Assembly (NCBI RefSeq): GCF_022682495.2
Contig: NC_071392.1
Location: forward strand, 58,491,459-58,555,458
Direction: 5' to 3'
Source of the DNA: Desmodus rotundus
Taxonomy: Eukaryota > Chordata > Mammalia > Chiroptera > Phyllostomidae
DNA length: 64,000 bases
Positions 36,929 to 50,203 of this stretch are shown here, piece after piece (positions within the stretch are counted from its first letter, which is position 1; every line of letters begins with the position of its first letter). A program made the position numbers and the translations under genes. A model generated the notes under the pieces. It was not told the origin of the DNA. It did not search any database and saw only the letters and a list, made by a program, of their open reading frames with translations.

Positions 36929-38965
36929 ATTGACCTAGTGTTACCCGCTGGAGATGAAGTTTTCTAATAAGGGACTTGTATGAGACATCCTGAGTCCCTA
37001 GTTGTTTGGAAGCTTTCCATGAATTCCTTGCTATTCTATCAGAAGGAAATTCAATCGCATAGAGTCAGTGGGCTGTGAGCTTCATGGGCATATGTACGTT
37101 CGAGAAACAGTTTTGTCCACAAGACACAGTAGTCAGTAGCTGCAGGAGATCTTCGGCCTCTGCTGTTTTCCCGGACAAAAGAGAGCGGCGAAAAGCCCAC
37201 ACTCGCAGCTCATTGTCCTGCGGAGGTCTGAAACTGCTATGCTCCTGTTCACTCACTACGGATTGAAAATGATTTCAGAAGCATTTAGTTTAGGACACAA
37301 CCCACAGCTGTGATATATCAGAAGATTTCTGTTTAAAGATAGAGTTAGGGTTAGGGCTAGCATTACGATTATGGAAAGGATAAGCTTTATCGTGAGGGTA
37401 GGGATAGGGATAGGGTTAGGGTTAGGGTTAGGGTTATGGATAGGGTTAGGGTTAGGGTTAGGGTTAGCGTTAGGGATAGGTTTAGCATTAGCGTTTGGGT
37501 TAATGTTACATATAGGTTTAGGGCTAGGGCTAAAGCTAGATGACGGCCACAGGTAGAGGACAGTGTGCCATAGAATATCCTGCATTTCATAGGTGTCTTA
37601 GTCCTGTGCTTTCACGCAGTCCGTTGAGGACGAGAAAGTGATTCTGTAGATCGTTGCACTGAAACACAGCAAGGTAAAAATAACAGAGCAAGAGAGCTGA
37701 TCATAAGTTCTGAAGAGGGTATGTGATATGGTACAAGGCACTCATTTCCAATTCCACTGCTATGAGCACATTGATCTAGTGCTGCGTTCATGCTTAAAGC
37801 CACTTCTCAGGAACATGTTCATTCCCGAGTAACTTGGCAGCTTTCAAACCGTTCACTCCCGTGCTGTGTGAGAGAGTCACTCGGATAGAGTACGGGGACT
37901 GCTAGCTGCACGTGCATTTCCACGTTGCAAACACTGTATGGGCAAAGTGAGGTAGTAGGCGGTTGCCTCTCTTCTTCCCGGGGCTACGCTTTTCTGATGG
38001 AAAAAGTACCTAGGAGAAAACTCTACTGTGGAAGCTCATTCCGCTTCAAGGATCACAAAGTGCTATGCTAGCATTCCCTCCGTTGCTGACGGGAGATCAT
38101 TTCAGTAGCTCCTGCGCTATGACACGAGCCAGAGATGCTATATGGCAGCAAGGTTCCTGGACAGGATGCTCACAAGGGTACGTCCTATGTGACACACCGC
38201 TGCTTTCATCTCCTACTGAAATGAGAACATTGATAACACGTCCAATAGTGTGGATGGCTTTTGTTGAGAACACTTTTCGCACGACTTGGTATAATTGCTG
38301 AATGACGCAGGGCAGCGCAAAGTCTTCACTGCTGTATTCTCAGAGTGGAATGAATGGCCTGGTAGGCCCAGGAGGTACTTTTAGCTTCTTCCTCTTCGAA
38401 TGATTCACGAACGGGTGGAGTCCGAGGGACGTGGTATCGTCTCCATGGTTTCTTAGGCTACAGTCTTCTTCTCCCATCACATCCGCTACGGAAATGACAA
38501 CATTGAGAAGACGTTGAACACTGAGACGGCTTTGGAGAAAAACCCGCTTCCTACGAAATAGGTTGATTCCCGAGTGCGTTTGAGGAGCAAACAAATCTTC
38601 AGGAATGTATTATCTTCCACTGGGAGCCCCACAGGCTACTCTGACATTGACATTCCCTTAGGTCTTCCGAGACTTGGAGGCCAAGTCGCGTAGCATGGCC
38701 TAGCGGCCTTCCAACGTCCGCATACGCTTTGCTCGCAGAACGCGTAATTTGGCGAAAACAGTGGTAGCCAAGCTTACTCTGGGTCATAGTTGGCATAGTC
38801 CTGTGCTTCCGTTCACTCATTTGTTTTGGGCGACGTGATTCCACAAGTCTCTGGCTAGCAAAGTTACCGCCAAGGTGATCATACAGAAAACCAATTGAAA
38901 TGACGTTCCGAATCGGTGGCTTCTAGCGGCATCCCACACATTTCGCACTCTACTGAAACGAGTGC
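36929..38965 (+). repeat. Satellite unit 19 (2,037 bp)
   Basis: Basic unit with the block at 37341-37537. It has the GAATGATTCACG allele near 38398, so the order of units 16-20 for this site is A, A, C, A, C. Confidence 0.97.
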
Positions 38966-41003
38966 ATTGACCTAGTGTTACCCGCTGGAGATGAAGTTTT
39001 CTAATAAGGGACTTGTATGAGACATCCTGAGTCCCTAGTTGTTTGGAAGCTTTCCATGAATTCCTTGCTATTCTATCAGAAGGAAATTCAATCGCATAGA
39101 GTCAGTGGGCTGTGAGCTTCATGGGCATATGTACGTTCGAGAAACAGTTTTGTCCACAAGACACAGTAGTCAGTAGCTGCAGGAGATCTTCGGCCTCTGC
39201 TGTTTTCCCGGACAAAAGAGAGCGGCGAAAAGCCCACACTCGCAGCTCATTGTCCTGCGGAGGTCTGAAACTGCTATGCTCCTGTTCACTCACTACGGAT
39301 TGAAAATGATTTCAGAAGCATTTAGTTTAGGACACAACCCACAGCTGTGATATATCAGAAGATTTCTGTTTAAAGATAGAGTTAGGGTTAGGGCTAGCAT
39401 TACGATTATGGAAAGGATAAGCTTTATCGTGAGGGTAGGGATAGGGATAGGGTTAGGGTTAGGGTTAGGGTTATGGATAGGGTTAGGGTTAGGGTTAGGG
39501 TTAGCGTTAGGGATAGGTTTAGCATTAGCGTTTGGGTTAATGTTACATATAGGTTTAGGGCTAGGGCTAAAGCTAGATGACGGCCACAGGTAGAGGACAG
39601 TGTGCCATAGAATATCCTGCATTTCATAGGTGTCTTAGTCCTGTGCTTTCACGCAGTCCGTTGAGGACGAGAAAGTGATTCTGTAGATCGTTGCACTGAA
39701 ACACAGCAAGGTAAAAATAACAGAGCAAGAGAGCTGATCATAAGTTCTGAAGAGGGTATGTGATATGGTACAAGGCACTCATTTCCAATTCCACTGCTAT
39801 GAGCACATTGATCTAGTGCTGCGTTCATGCTTAAAGCCACTTCTCAGGAACATGTTCATTCCCGAGTAACTTGGCAGCTTTCAAACCGTTCACTCCCGTG
39901 CTGTGTGAGAGAGTCACTCGGATAGAGTACGGGGACTGCTAGCTGCACGTGCATTTCCACGTTGCAAACACTGTATGGGCAAAGTGAGGTAGTAGGCGGT
40001 TGCCTCTCTTCTTCCCGGGGCTACGCTTTTCTGATGGAAAAAGTACCTAGGAGAAAACTCTACTGTGGAAGCTCATTCCGCTTCAAGGATCACAAAGTGC
40101 TATGCTAGCATTCCCTCCGTTGCTGACGGGAGATCATTTCAGTAGCTCCTGCGCTATGACACGAGCCAGAGATGCTATATGGCAGCAAGGTTCCTGGACA
40201 GGATGCTCACAAGGGTACGTCCTATGTGACACACCAGCTGCTTTCATCTCCTACTGAAATGAGAACATTGATAACACGTCCAATAGTGTGGATGGCTTTT
40301 GTTGAGAACACTTTTCGCACGACTTGGTATAATTGCTGAATGACGCAGGGCAGCGCAAAGTCTTCACTGCTGTATTCTCAGAGTGGAATGAATGGCCTGG
40401 TAGGCCCAGGAGGTACTTTTAGCTTCTTCCTCTTCGAATGCTTCACGAACGGGTGGAGTCCGAGGGACGTGGTATCGTCTCCATGGTTTCTTAGGCTACA
40501 GTCTTCTTCTCCCATCACATCCGCTACGGAAATGACAACATTGAGAAGACGTTGAACACTGAGACGGCTTTGGAGAAAAACCCGCTTCCTACGAAATAGG
40601 TTGATTCCCGAGTGCGTTTGAGGAGCAAACAAATCTTCAGGAATGTATTATCTTCCACTGGGAGCCCCACAGGCTACTCTGACATTGACATTCCCTTAGG
40701 TCTTCCGAGACTTGGAGGCCAAGTCGCGTAGCATGGCCTAGCGGCCTTCCAACGTCCGCATACGCTTTGCTCGCAGAACGCGTAATTTGGCGAAAACAGT
40801 GGTAGCCAAGCTTACTCTGGGTCATAGTTGGCATAGTCCTGTGCTTCCGTTCACTCATTTGTTTTGGGCGACGTGATTCCACAAGTCTCTGGCTAGCAAA
40901 GTTACCGCCAAGGTGATCATACAGAAAACCAATTGAAATGACGTTCCGAATCGGTGGCTTCTAGCGGCATCCCACACATTTCGCACTCTACTGAAACGAG
41001 TGC
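38966..41003 (+). repeat. Satellite unit 20 (2,038 bp)
   Basis: Basic unit with the block at 39378-39574. A private one-base insertion (ACACCAGCTGC) lies near 40236. It breaks the phase of the short ORFs seen at this place in other units. Confidence 0.97.
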
Positions 41004-43041
41004 ATTGACCTAGTGTTACCCGCTGGAGATGAAGTTTTCTAATAAGGGACTTGTATGAGACATCCTGAGTCCCTAGTTGTTTGGAAGCTTTCCATGAATT
41101 CCTTGCTATTCTATCAGAAGGAAATTCAATCGCATAGAGTCAGTGGGCTGTGAGCTTCATGGGCATATGTACGTTCGAGAAACAGTTTTGTCCACAAGAC
41201 ACAGTAGTCAGTAGCTGCAGGAGATCTTCGGCCTCTGCTGTTTTCCCGGACAAAAGAGAGCGGCGAAAAGCCCACACTCGCAGCTCATTGTCCTGCGGAG
41301 GTCTGAAACTGCTATGCTCCTGTTCACTCACTACGGATTGAAAATGATTTCAGAAGCATTTAGTTTAGGACACAACCCACAGCTGTGATATATCAGAAGA
41401 TTTCTGTTTAAAGATAGAGTTAGGGTTAGGGCTAGCATTACGATTATGGAAAGGATAAGCTTTATCGTGAGGGTAGGGATAGGGATAGGGTTAGGGTTAG
41501 GGTTAGGGTTATGGATAGGGTTAGGGTTAGGGTTAGGGTTAGCGTTAGGGATAGGTTTAGCATTAGCGTTTGGGTTAATGTTACATATAGGTTTAGGGCT
41601 AGGGCTAAAGCTAGATGACGGCCACAGGTAGAGGACAGTGTGCCATAGAATATCCTGCATTTCATAGGTGTCTTAGTCCTGTGCTTTCACGCAGTCCGTT
41701 GAGGACGAGAAAGTGATTCTGTAGATCGTTGCACTGAAACACAGCAAGGTAAAAATAACAGAGCAAGAGAGCTGATCATAAGTTCTGAAGAGGGTATGTG
41801 ATATGGTACAAGGCACTCATTTCCAATTCCACTGCTATGAGCACATTGATCTAGTGCTGCGTTCATGCTTAAAGCCACTTCTCAGGAACATGTTCATTCC
41901 CGAGTAACTTGGCAGCTTTCAAACCGTTCACTGCTGTGCTGTGTGAGAGAGTCACTCGGATAGAGTACGGGGACTGCTAGCTGCACGTGCATTTCCACGT
42001 TGCAAACACTGTATGGGCAAAGTGAGGTAGTAGGCGGTTGCCTCTCTTCTTCCCGGGGCTACGCTTTTCTGATGGAAAAAGTACCTAGGAGAAAACTCTA
42101 CTGTGGAAGCTCATTCCGCTTCAAGGATCACAAAGTGCTATGCTAGCATTCCCTCCGTTGCTGACGGGAGATCATTTCAGTAGCTCCTGCGCTATGACAC
42201 GAGCCAGAGATGCTATATGGCAGCAAGGTTCCTGGACAGGATGCTCACAAGGGTACGTCCTATGTGACACACCGCTGCTTTCATCTCCTACTGAAATGAG
42301 AACATTGATAACACGTCCAATAGTGTGGATGGCTTTTGTTGAGAACACTTTTCGCACGACTTGGTATAATTGCTGAATGACGCAGGGCAGCGCAAAGTCT
42401 TCACTGCTGTATTCTCAGAGTGGAATGAATGGCCTGGTAGGCCCAGGAGGTACTTTTAGCTTCTTCCTCTTCGAATGCTTCACGAACGGGTGGAGTCCGA
42501 GGGACGTGGTATCGTCTCCATGGTTTCTTAGGCTACAGTCTTCTTCTCCCATCACATCCGCTACGGAAATGACAACATTGAGAAGACGTTGAACACTGAG
42601 ACGGCTTTGGAGAAAAACCCGCTTCCTACGAAATAGGTTGATTCCCGAGTGCGTTTGAGGAGCAAACAAATCTTCAGGAATGTATTATCTTCCACTGGGA
42701 GCCCCACAGGCTACTCTGACATTGACATTCCCTTAGGTCTTCCGAGACTTGGAGGCCAAGTCGCGTAGCATGGCCTAGCGGCCTTCCAACGTCCGCATTA
42801 CGCTTTGCTCGCAGAACGCGTAATTTGGCGAAAACAGTGGTAGCCAAGCTTACTCTGGGTCATAGTTGGCATAGTCCTGTGCTTCCGTTCACTCATTTGT
42901 TTTGGGCGACGTGATTCCACAAGTCTCTGGCTAGCAAAGTTACCGCCAAGGTGATCATACAGAAAACCAATTGAAATGACGTTCCGAATCGGTGGCTTCT
43001 AGCGGCATCCCACACATTTCGCACTCTACTGAAACGAGTGC
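41004..43041 (+). repeat. Satellite unit 21 (2,038 bp)
   Basis: Basic unit with the block at 41416-41612. It has CACTGCTGTGCTG near 41930, shared with units 14, 22 and 23. A private one-base insertion (CCGCATTACGC) lies near 42798. Confidence 0.97.
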
Positions 43042-45081
43042 ATTGACCTAGTGTTACCCGCTGGAGATGAAGTTTTCTAATAAGGGACTTGTATGAGACA
43101 TCCTGAGTCCCTAGTTGTTTGGAAGCTTTCCATGAATTCCTTGCTATTCTATCAGAAGGAAATTCAATCGCATAGAGTCAGTGGGCTGTGAGCTTCATGG
43201 GCATATGTAACGTTCGAGAAACAGTTTTGTCCACAAGACACAGTAGTCAGTAGCTGCAGGAGATCTTCGGCCTCTGCTGTTTTCCCGGACAAAAGAGAGC
43301 GGCGAAAAGCCCACACTCGCAGCTCATTGTCCTGCGGAGGTCTGAAACTGCTATGCTCCTGTTCACTCACTACGGATTGAAAATGATTTCAGAAGCATTT
43401 AGTTTAGGACACAACCCACAGCTGTGATATATCAGAAGATTTCTGTTTAAAGATAGAGTTAGGGTTAGGGCTAGCATTACGATTATGGAAAGGATAAGCT
43501 TTATCGTGAGGGTAGGGATAGGGATAGGGTTAGGGTTAGGGTTAGGGTTATGGATAGGGTTAGGGTTAGGGTTAGGGTTAGCGTTAGGGATAGGTTTAGC
43601 ATTAGCGTTTGGGTTAATGTTACATATAGGTTTAGGGCTAGGGCTAAAGCTAGATGACGGCCACAGGTAGAGGACAGTGTGCCATAGAATATCCTGCATT
43701 TCATAGGTGTCTTAGTCCTGTGCTTTCACGCAGTCCGTTGAGGACGAGAAAGTGATTCTGTAGATCGTTGCACTGAAACACAGCAAGGTAAAAATAACAG
43801 AGCAAGAGAGCTGATCATAAGTTCTGAAGAGGGTATGTGATATGGTACAAGGCACTCATTTCCAATTCCACTGCTATGAGCACATTGATCTAGTGCTGCG
43901 TTCATGCTTAAAGCCACTTCTCAGGAACATGTTCATTCCCGAGTAACTTGGCAGCTTTCAAACCGTTCACTGCTGTGCTGTGTGAGAGAGTCACTCGGAT
44001 AGAGTACGGGGACTGCTAGCTGCACGTGCATTTCCACGTTGCAAACACTGTATGGGCAAAGTGAGGTAGTAGGCGGTTGCCTCTCTTCTTCCCGGGGCTA
44101 CGCTTTTCTGATGGAAAAAGTACCTAGGAGAAAACTCTACTGTGGAAGCTCATTCCGCTTCAAGGATCACAAAGTGCTATGCTAGCATTCCCTCCGTTGC
44201 TGACGGGAGATCATTTCAGTAGCTCCTGCGCTATGACACGAGCCAGAGATGCTATATGGCAGCAAGGTTCCTGGACAGGATGCTCACAAGGGTACGTCCT
44301 ATGTGACACACCGCTGCTTTCATCTCCTACTGAAATGAGAACATTGATAACACGTCCAATAGTGTGGATGGCTTTTGTTGAGAACACTTTTCGCACGACT
44401 TGGTATAATTGCTGAATGACGCAGGGCAGCGCAAAGTCTTCACTGCTGTATTCTCAGAGTGGAATGAATGGCCTGGTAGGCCCAGGAGGTACTTTTAGCT
44501 TCTTCCTCTTCGAATGCTTCACGAACGGGTGGAGTCCGAGGGACGTGGTATCGTCTCCATGGTTTCTTAGGCTACAGTCTTCTTCTCCCATCACATCCGC
44601 TACGGAAATGACAACATTGAGAAGACGTTGAACACTGAGACGGCTTTGGAGAAAAACCCGCTTCCTACGAAATAGGTTGATTCCCGAGTGCGTTTGAGGA
44701 GCAAACAAATCTTCAGGAATGTATTATCTTCCACTGGGAGCCCCACAGGCTACTCTGACATTGACATTCCCTTAGGTCTTCCGAGACTTGGAGGCCAAGT
44801 CGCGTAGCATGGCCTAGCGGCCTTCCAACGTCCGCATACGCTTTGCTCGCAGAACGCGTAATTTGGCGAAAACAGTGGTAGCCAAGCTTACTCTGGGTCA
44901 TAGTTGGCATAGTCCTGTGCTTCCGTTCACCCTCATTTGTTTTGGGCGACGTGATTCCACAAGTCTCTGGCTAGCAAAGTTACCGCCAAGGTGATCATAC
45001 AGAAAACCAATTGAAATGACGTTCCGAATCGGTGGCTTCTAGCGGCATCCCACACATTTCGCACTCTACTGAAACGAGTGC
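43042..45081 (+). repeat. Satellite unit 22 (2,040 bp)
   Basis: Basic unit with the block at 43455-43651. It is 3 bp long because of private insertions: one A in ATGTAACGTTC near 43209 and two C in TTCACCCTCATT near 44931. Confidence 0.97.
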
Positions 45082-47118
45082 ATTGACCTAGTGTTACCCG
45101 CTGGAGATGAAGTTTTCTAATAAGGGACTTGTATGAGACATCCTGAGTCCCTAGTTGTTTGGAAGCTTTCCATGAATTCCTTGCTATTCTATCAGAAGGA
45201 AATTCAATCGCATAGAGTCAGTGGGCTGTGAGCTTCATGGGCATATGTACGTTCGAGAAACAGTTTTGTCCACAAGACACAGTAGTCAGTAGCTGCAGGA
45301 GATCTTCGGCCTCTGCTGTTTTCCCGGACAAAAGAGAGCGGCGAAAAGCCCACACTCGCAGCTCATTGTCCTGCGGAGGTCTGAAACTGCTATGCTCCTG
45401 TTCACTCACTACGGATTGAAAATGATTTCAGAAGCATTTAGTTTAGGACACAACCCACAGCTGTGATATATCAGAAGATTTCTGTTTAAAGATAGAGTTA
45501 GGGTTAGGGCTAGCATTACGATTATGGAAAGGATAAGCTTTATCGTGAGGGTAGGGATAGGGATAGGGTTAGGGTTAGGGTTAGGGTTATGGATAGGGTT
45601 AGGGTTAGGGTTAGGGTTAGCGTTAGGGATAGGTTTAGCATTAGCGTTTGGGTTAATGTTACATATAGGTTTAGGGCTAGGGCTAAAGCTAGATGACGGC
45701 CACAGGTAGAGGACAGTGTGCCATAGAATATCCTGCATTTCATAGGTGTCTTAGTCCTGTGCTTTCACGCAGTCCGTTGAGGACGAGAAAGTGATTCTGT
45801 AGATCGTTGCACTGAAACACAGCAAGGTAAAAATAACAGAGCAAGAGAGCTGATCATAAGTTCTGAAGAGGGTATGTGATATGGTACAAGGCACTCATTT
45901 CCAATTCCACTGCTATGAGCACATTGATCTAGTGCTGCGTTCATGCTTAAAGCCACTTCTCAGGAACATGTTCATTCCCGAGTAACTTGGCAGCTTTCAA
46001 ACCGTTCACTGCTGTGCTGTGTGAGAGAGTCACTCGGATAGAGTACGGGGACTGCTAGCTGCACGTGCATTTCCACGTTGCAAACACTGTATGGGCAAAG
46101 TGAGGTAGTAGGCGGTTGCCTCTCTTCTTCCCGGGGCTACGCTTTTCTGATGGAAAAAGTACCTAGGAGAAAACTCTACTGTGGAAGCTCATTCCGCTTC
46201 AAGGATCACAAAGTGCTATGCTAGCATTCCCTCCGTTGCTGACGGGAGATCATTTCAGTAGCTCCTGCGCTATGACACGAGCCAGAGATGCTATATGGCA
46301 GCAAGGTTCCTGGACAGGATGCTCACAAGGGTACGTCCTATGTGACACACCGCTGCTTTCATCTCCTACTGAAATGAGAACATTGATAACACGTCCAATA
46401 GTGTGGATGGCTTTTGTTGAGAACACTTTTCGCACGACTTGGTATAATTGCTGAATGACGCAGGGCAGCGCAAAGTCTTCACTGCTGTATTCTCAGAGTG
46501 GAATGAATGGCCTGGTAGGCCCAGGAGGTACTTTTAGCTTCTTCCTCTTCGAATGCTTCACGAACGGGTGGAGTCCGAGGGACGTGGTATCGTCTCCATG
46601 GTTTCTTAGGCTACAGTCTTCTTCTCCCATCACATCCGCTACGGAAATGACAACATTGAGAAGACGTTGAACACTGAGACGGCTTTGGAGAAAAACCCGC
46701 TTCCTACGAAATAGGTTGATTCCCGAGTGCGTTTGAGGAGCAAACAAATCTTCAGGAATGTATTATCTTCCACTGGGAGCCCCACAGGCTACTCTGACAT
46801 TGACATTCCCTTAGGTCTTCCGAGACTTGGAGGCCAAGTCGCGTAGCATGGCCTAGCGGCCTTCCAACGTCCGCATACGCTTTGCTCGCAGAACGCGTAA
46901 TTTGGCGAAAACAGTGGTAGCCAAGCTTACTCTGGGTCATAGTTGGCATAGTCCTGTGCTTCCGTTCACTCATTTGTTTTGGGCGACGTGATTCCACAAG
47001 TCTCTGGCTAGCAAAGTTACCGCCAAGGTGATCATACAGAAAACCAATTGAAATGACGTTCCGAATCGGTGGCTTCTAGCGGCATCCCACACATTTCGCA
47101 CTCTACTGAAACGAGTGC
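45082..47118 (+). repeat. Satellite unit 23 (2,037 bp)
   Basis: Basic unit with the block at 45494-45690. It is the last unit with the CAGGGCAGCG and AAGTCTCTGG pair of alleles. Confidence 0.97.
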
Positions 47119-49154
47119 ATTGACCTAGTGTTACCCGCTGGAGATGAAGTTTTCTAATAAGGGACTTGTATGAGACATCCTGAGTCCCTAGTTGTTTGGA
47201 AGCTTTCCATGAATTCCTTGCTATTCTATCAGAAGGAAATTCAATCGCATAGAGTCAGTGGGCTGTGAGCTTCATGGGCATATGTACGTTCGAGAAACAG
47301 TTTTGTCCACAAGACACAGTAGTCAGTAGCTGCAGGAGATCTTCGGCCTCTGCTGTTTTCCCGGACAAAAGAGAGCGGCGAAAAGCCCACACTCGCAGCT
47401 CATTGTCCTGCGGAGGTCTGAAACTGCTATGCTCCTGTTCACTCACTACGGATTGAAAATGATTTCAGAAGCATTTAGTTTAGGACACAACCCACAGCTG
47501 TGATATATCAGAAGATTTCTGTTTAAAGATAGAGTTAGGGTTAGGGCTAGCATTACGATTATGGAAAGGATAAGCTTTATCATGAGGGTAGGGATAGGGA
47601 TAGGGTTAGGGTTAGGGTTAGGGTTATGGATAGGGTTAGGGTTAGGGTTAGGGTTAGCGTTAGGGATAGGTTTAGCATTAGCGTTTGGGTTAATGTTACA
47701 TATAGGTTTAGGGCTAGGGCTAAAGCTAGATGACGGCCACAGGTAGAGGACAGTGTGCCATAGAATATCCTGCATTTCATAGGTGTCTTAGTCCTGTGCT
47801 TTCACGCAGTCCGTTGAGGACGAGAAAGTGATTCTGTAGATCGTTGCACTGAAACACAGCAAGGTAAAAATAACAGAGCAAGAGAGCTGATCATAAGTTC
47901 TGAAGAGGGTATGTGATATGGTACAAGGCACTCATTTCCAATTCCACTGCTATGAGCACATTGATCTAGTGCTGCGTTCATGCTTAAAGCCACTTCTCAG
48001 GAACATGTTCATTCCCGAGTAACTTGGCAGCTTTCAAACCGTTCACCATCCTGTGCTGTGTGAGAGAGTCACTCGGATAGAGTACGGGGACTGCTAGCTG
48101 CACGTGCATTTCCACGTTGCAAACACTGTATGGGCAAAGTGAGGTAGTAGGCGGTTGCCTCTCTTCTTCCCGGGGCTACGCTTTTCTGATGGAAAAAGTA
48201 CCTAGGAGAAAACTCTACTGTGGAAGCTCATTCCGCTTCAAGGATCACAAAGTGCTATGCTAGCATTCCCTCCGTTGCTGACGGAGATCATTTCAGTAGC
48301 TCCTGCGCTATGACACGAGCCAGAGATGCTATATGGCAGCAAGGTTCCTGGACAGGATGCTCACAAGGGTACGTCCTATGTGACACACCGCTGCTTTCAT
48401 CTCCTACTGAAATGAGAACATTGATAACACGTCCAATAGTGTGGATGGCTTTTGTTGAGAACACTTTTCGCACGACTTGGTATAATTGCTGAATGACGCA
48501 GGGGAGCGCAAAGTCTTCACTGCTGTATTCTCAGAGTGGAATGAATGGCCTGGTAGGCCCAGGAGGTACTTTTAGCTTCTTCCTCTTCGAATGCTTCACG
48601 AACGGGTGAGTCCGAGGGACGTGGTATCGTCTCCATGGTTTCTTAGGCTACAGTCTTCTTCTCCCATCACATCCGCTACGGAAATGACAACATTGAGAAG
48701 ACGTTGAACACTGAGACGGCTTTGGAGAAAAACCCGCTTCCTACGAAATAGGTTGATTCCCGAGTGCGTTTGAGGAGCAAACAAATCTTCAGGAATGTAT
48801 TATCTTCCACTGGGAGCCCCACAGGCTACTCTGACATTGACATTCCCTTAGGTCTTCCGAGACTTGGAGGCCAAGTCGCGTAGCATGGCCTAGCGGCCTT
48901 CCAACGTCCGCATACGCTTTGCTCGCAGAACGCGTAATTTGGCGAAAACAGTGGTAGCCAAGCTTACTCTGGGTCATAGTTGGCATAGTCCTGTGCTTCC
49001 GTTCACTCATTTGTTTTGGGCGACGTGATTCCACAAGTCTGTGGCTAGCAAAGTTACCGCCAAGGTGATCATACAGAAAACCAATTGAAATGACGTTCCG
49101 AATCGGTGCTTCTAGCGGCATCCCACACATTTCGCACTCTACTGAAACGAGTGC
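47119..49154 (+). repeat. Satellite unit 24 (2,036 bp)
   Basis: Basic unit with the block at 47531-47727. It has four private indels outside the block: +2 near 48047 (TTCACCATCCTG), -1 near 48284 (GACGGAGATC), -1 near 48607 (GGGTGAGTCC) and -1 near 49108 (CGGTGCTTC). It reverts to the CAGGGGAGCG and AAGTCTGTGG alleles. Confidence 0.97.
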
Positions 49155-49963
49155 ATTGACCTAGTGTTACCCGCTGGAGATGAAGTTTTCTAATAAGGGA
49201 CTTGTATGAGACATCCTGAGTCCCTAGTTGTTTGGAAGCTTTCCATGAATTCCTTGCTATTCTATCAGAAGGAAATTCAATCGCATAGAGTCAGTGGGCT
49301 GTGAGCTTCATGGGCATATGTACGTTCGAGAAACAGTTTTGTCCACAAGACACAGTAGTCAGTAGCTGCAGGAGATCTTCGGCCTCTGCTGTTTTCCCGG
49401 ACAAAAGAGAGCGGCGAAAAGCCCACACTCGCAGCTCATTGTCCTGCGGAGGTCTGAAACTGCTATGCTCCTGTTCACTCACTACGGATTGAAAATGATT
49501 TCAGAAGCATTTAGTTTAGGACACAACCCACAGCTGTGATATATCAGAAGATTTCTGTTTAAAGATAGAGTTAGGGTTAGGGCTAGCATTACGATTATGG
49601 AAAGGATAAGCTTTATCGTGAGGGTAGGGATAGGGATAGGGTTAGGGTTAGGGTTAGGGTTATGGATAGGGTTAGGGTTAGGGTTAGGGTTAGCGTTAGG
49701 GATAGGTTTAGCATTAGCGTTTGGGTTAATGTTACATATAGGTTTAGGGCTAGGGCTAAAGCTAGATGACGGCCACAGGTAGAGGACAGTGTGCCATAGA
49801 ATATCCTGCATTTCATAGGTGTCTTAGTCCTGTGCTTTCACGCAGTCCGTTGAGGACGAGAAAGTGATTCTGTAGATCGTTGCACTGAAACACAGCAAGG
49901 TAAAAATAACAGAGCAAGAGAGCTGATCATAAGTTCTGAAGAGGGTATGTGATATGGTACAAG
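49155..49963 (+). repeat. Satellite unit 25, left part only (809 bp)
   Basis: Short-type unit with the block at 49567-49763, cut by Ns just after ATGGTACAAG. It belongs to the left subfamily (GAAGCATTTAG). Confidence 0.97.
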
Positions 49964-50203
49964 NNNNNNNNNNNNNNNNNNNNNNNNNNNNNNNNNNNNN
50001 NNNNNNNNNNNNNNNNNNNNNNNNNNNNNNNNNNNNNNNNNNNNNNNNNNNNNNNNNNNNNNNNNNNNNNNNNNNNNNNNNNNNNNNNNNNNNNNNNNNN
50101 NNNNNNNNNNNNNNNNNNNNNNNNNNNNNNNNNNNNNNNNNNNNNNNNNNNNNNNNNNNNNNNNNNNNNNNNNNNNNNNNNNNNNNNNNNNNNNNNNNNN
50201 NNN
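49964..50203. other. Assembly gap (240 N)
   Basis: An unbroken run of 240 undetermined bases. The left flank stops at unit offset 808 and the right flank resumes at offset 342 of a unit. Continuous repeat phase needs about 1,570 bp here, or that plus whole units. The translated reading frames across it are meaningless. Confidence 0.99.
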
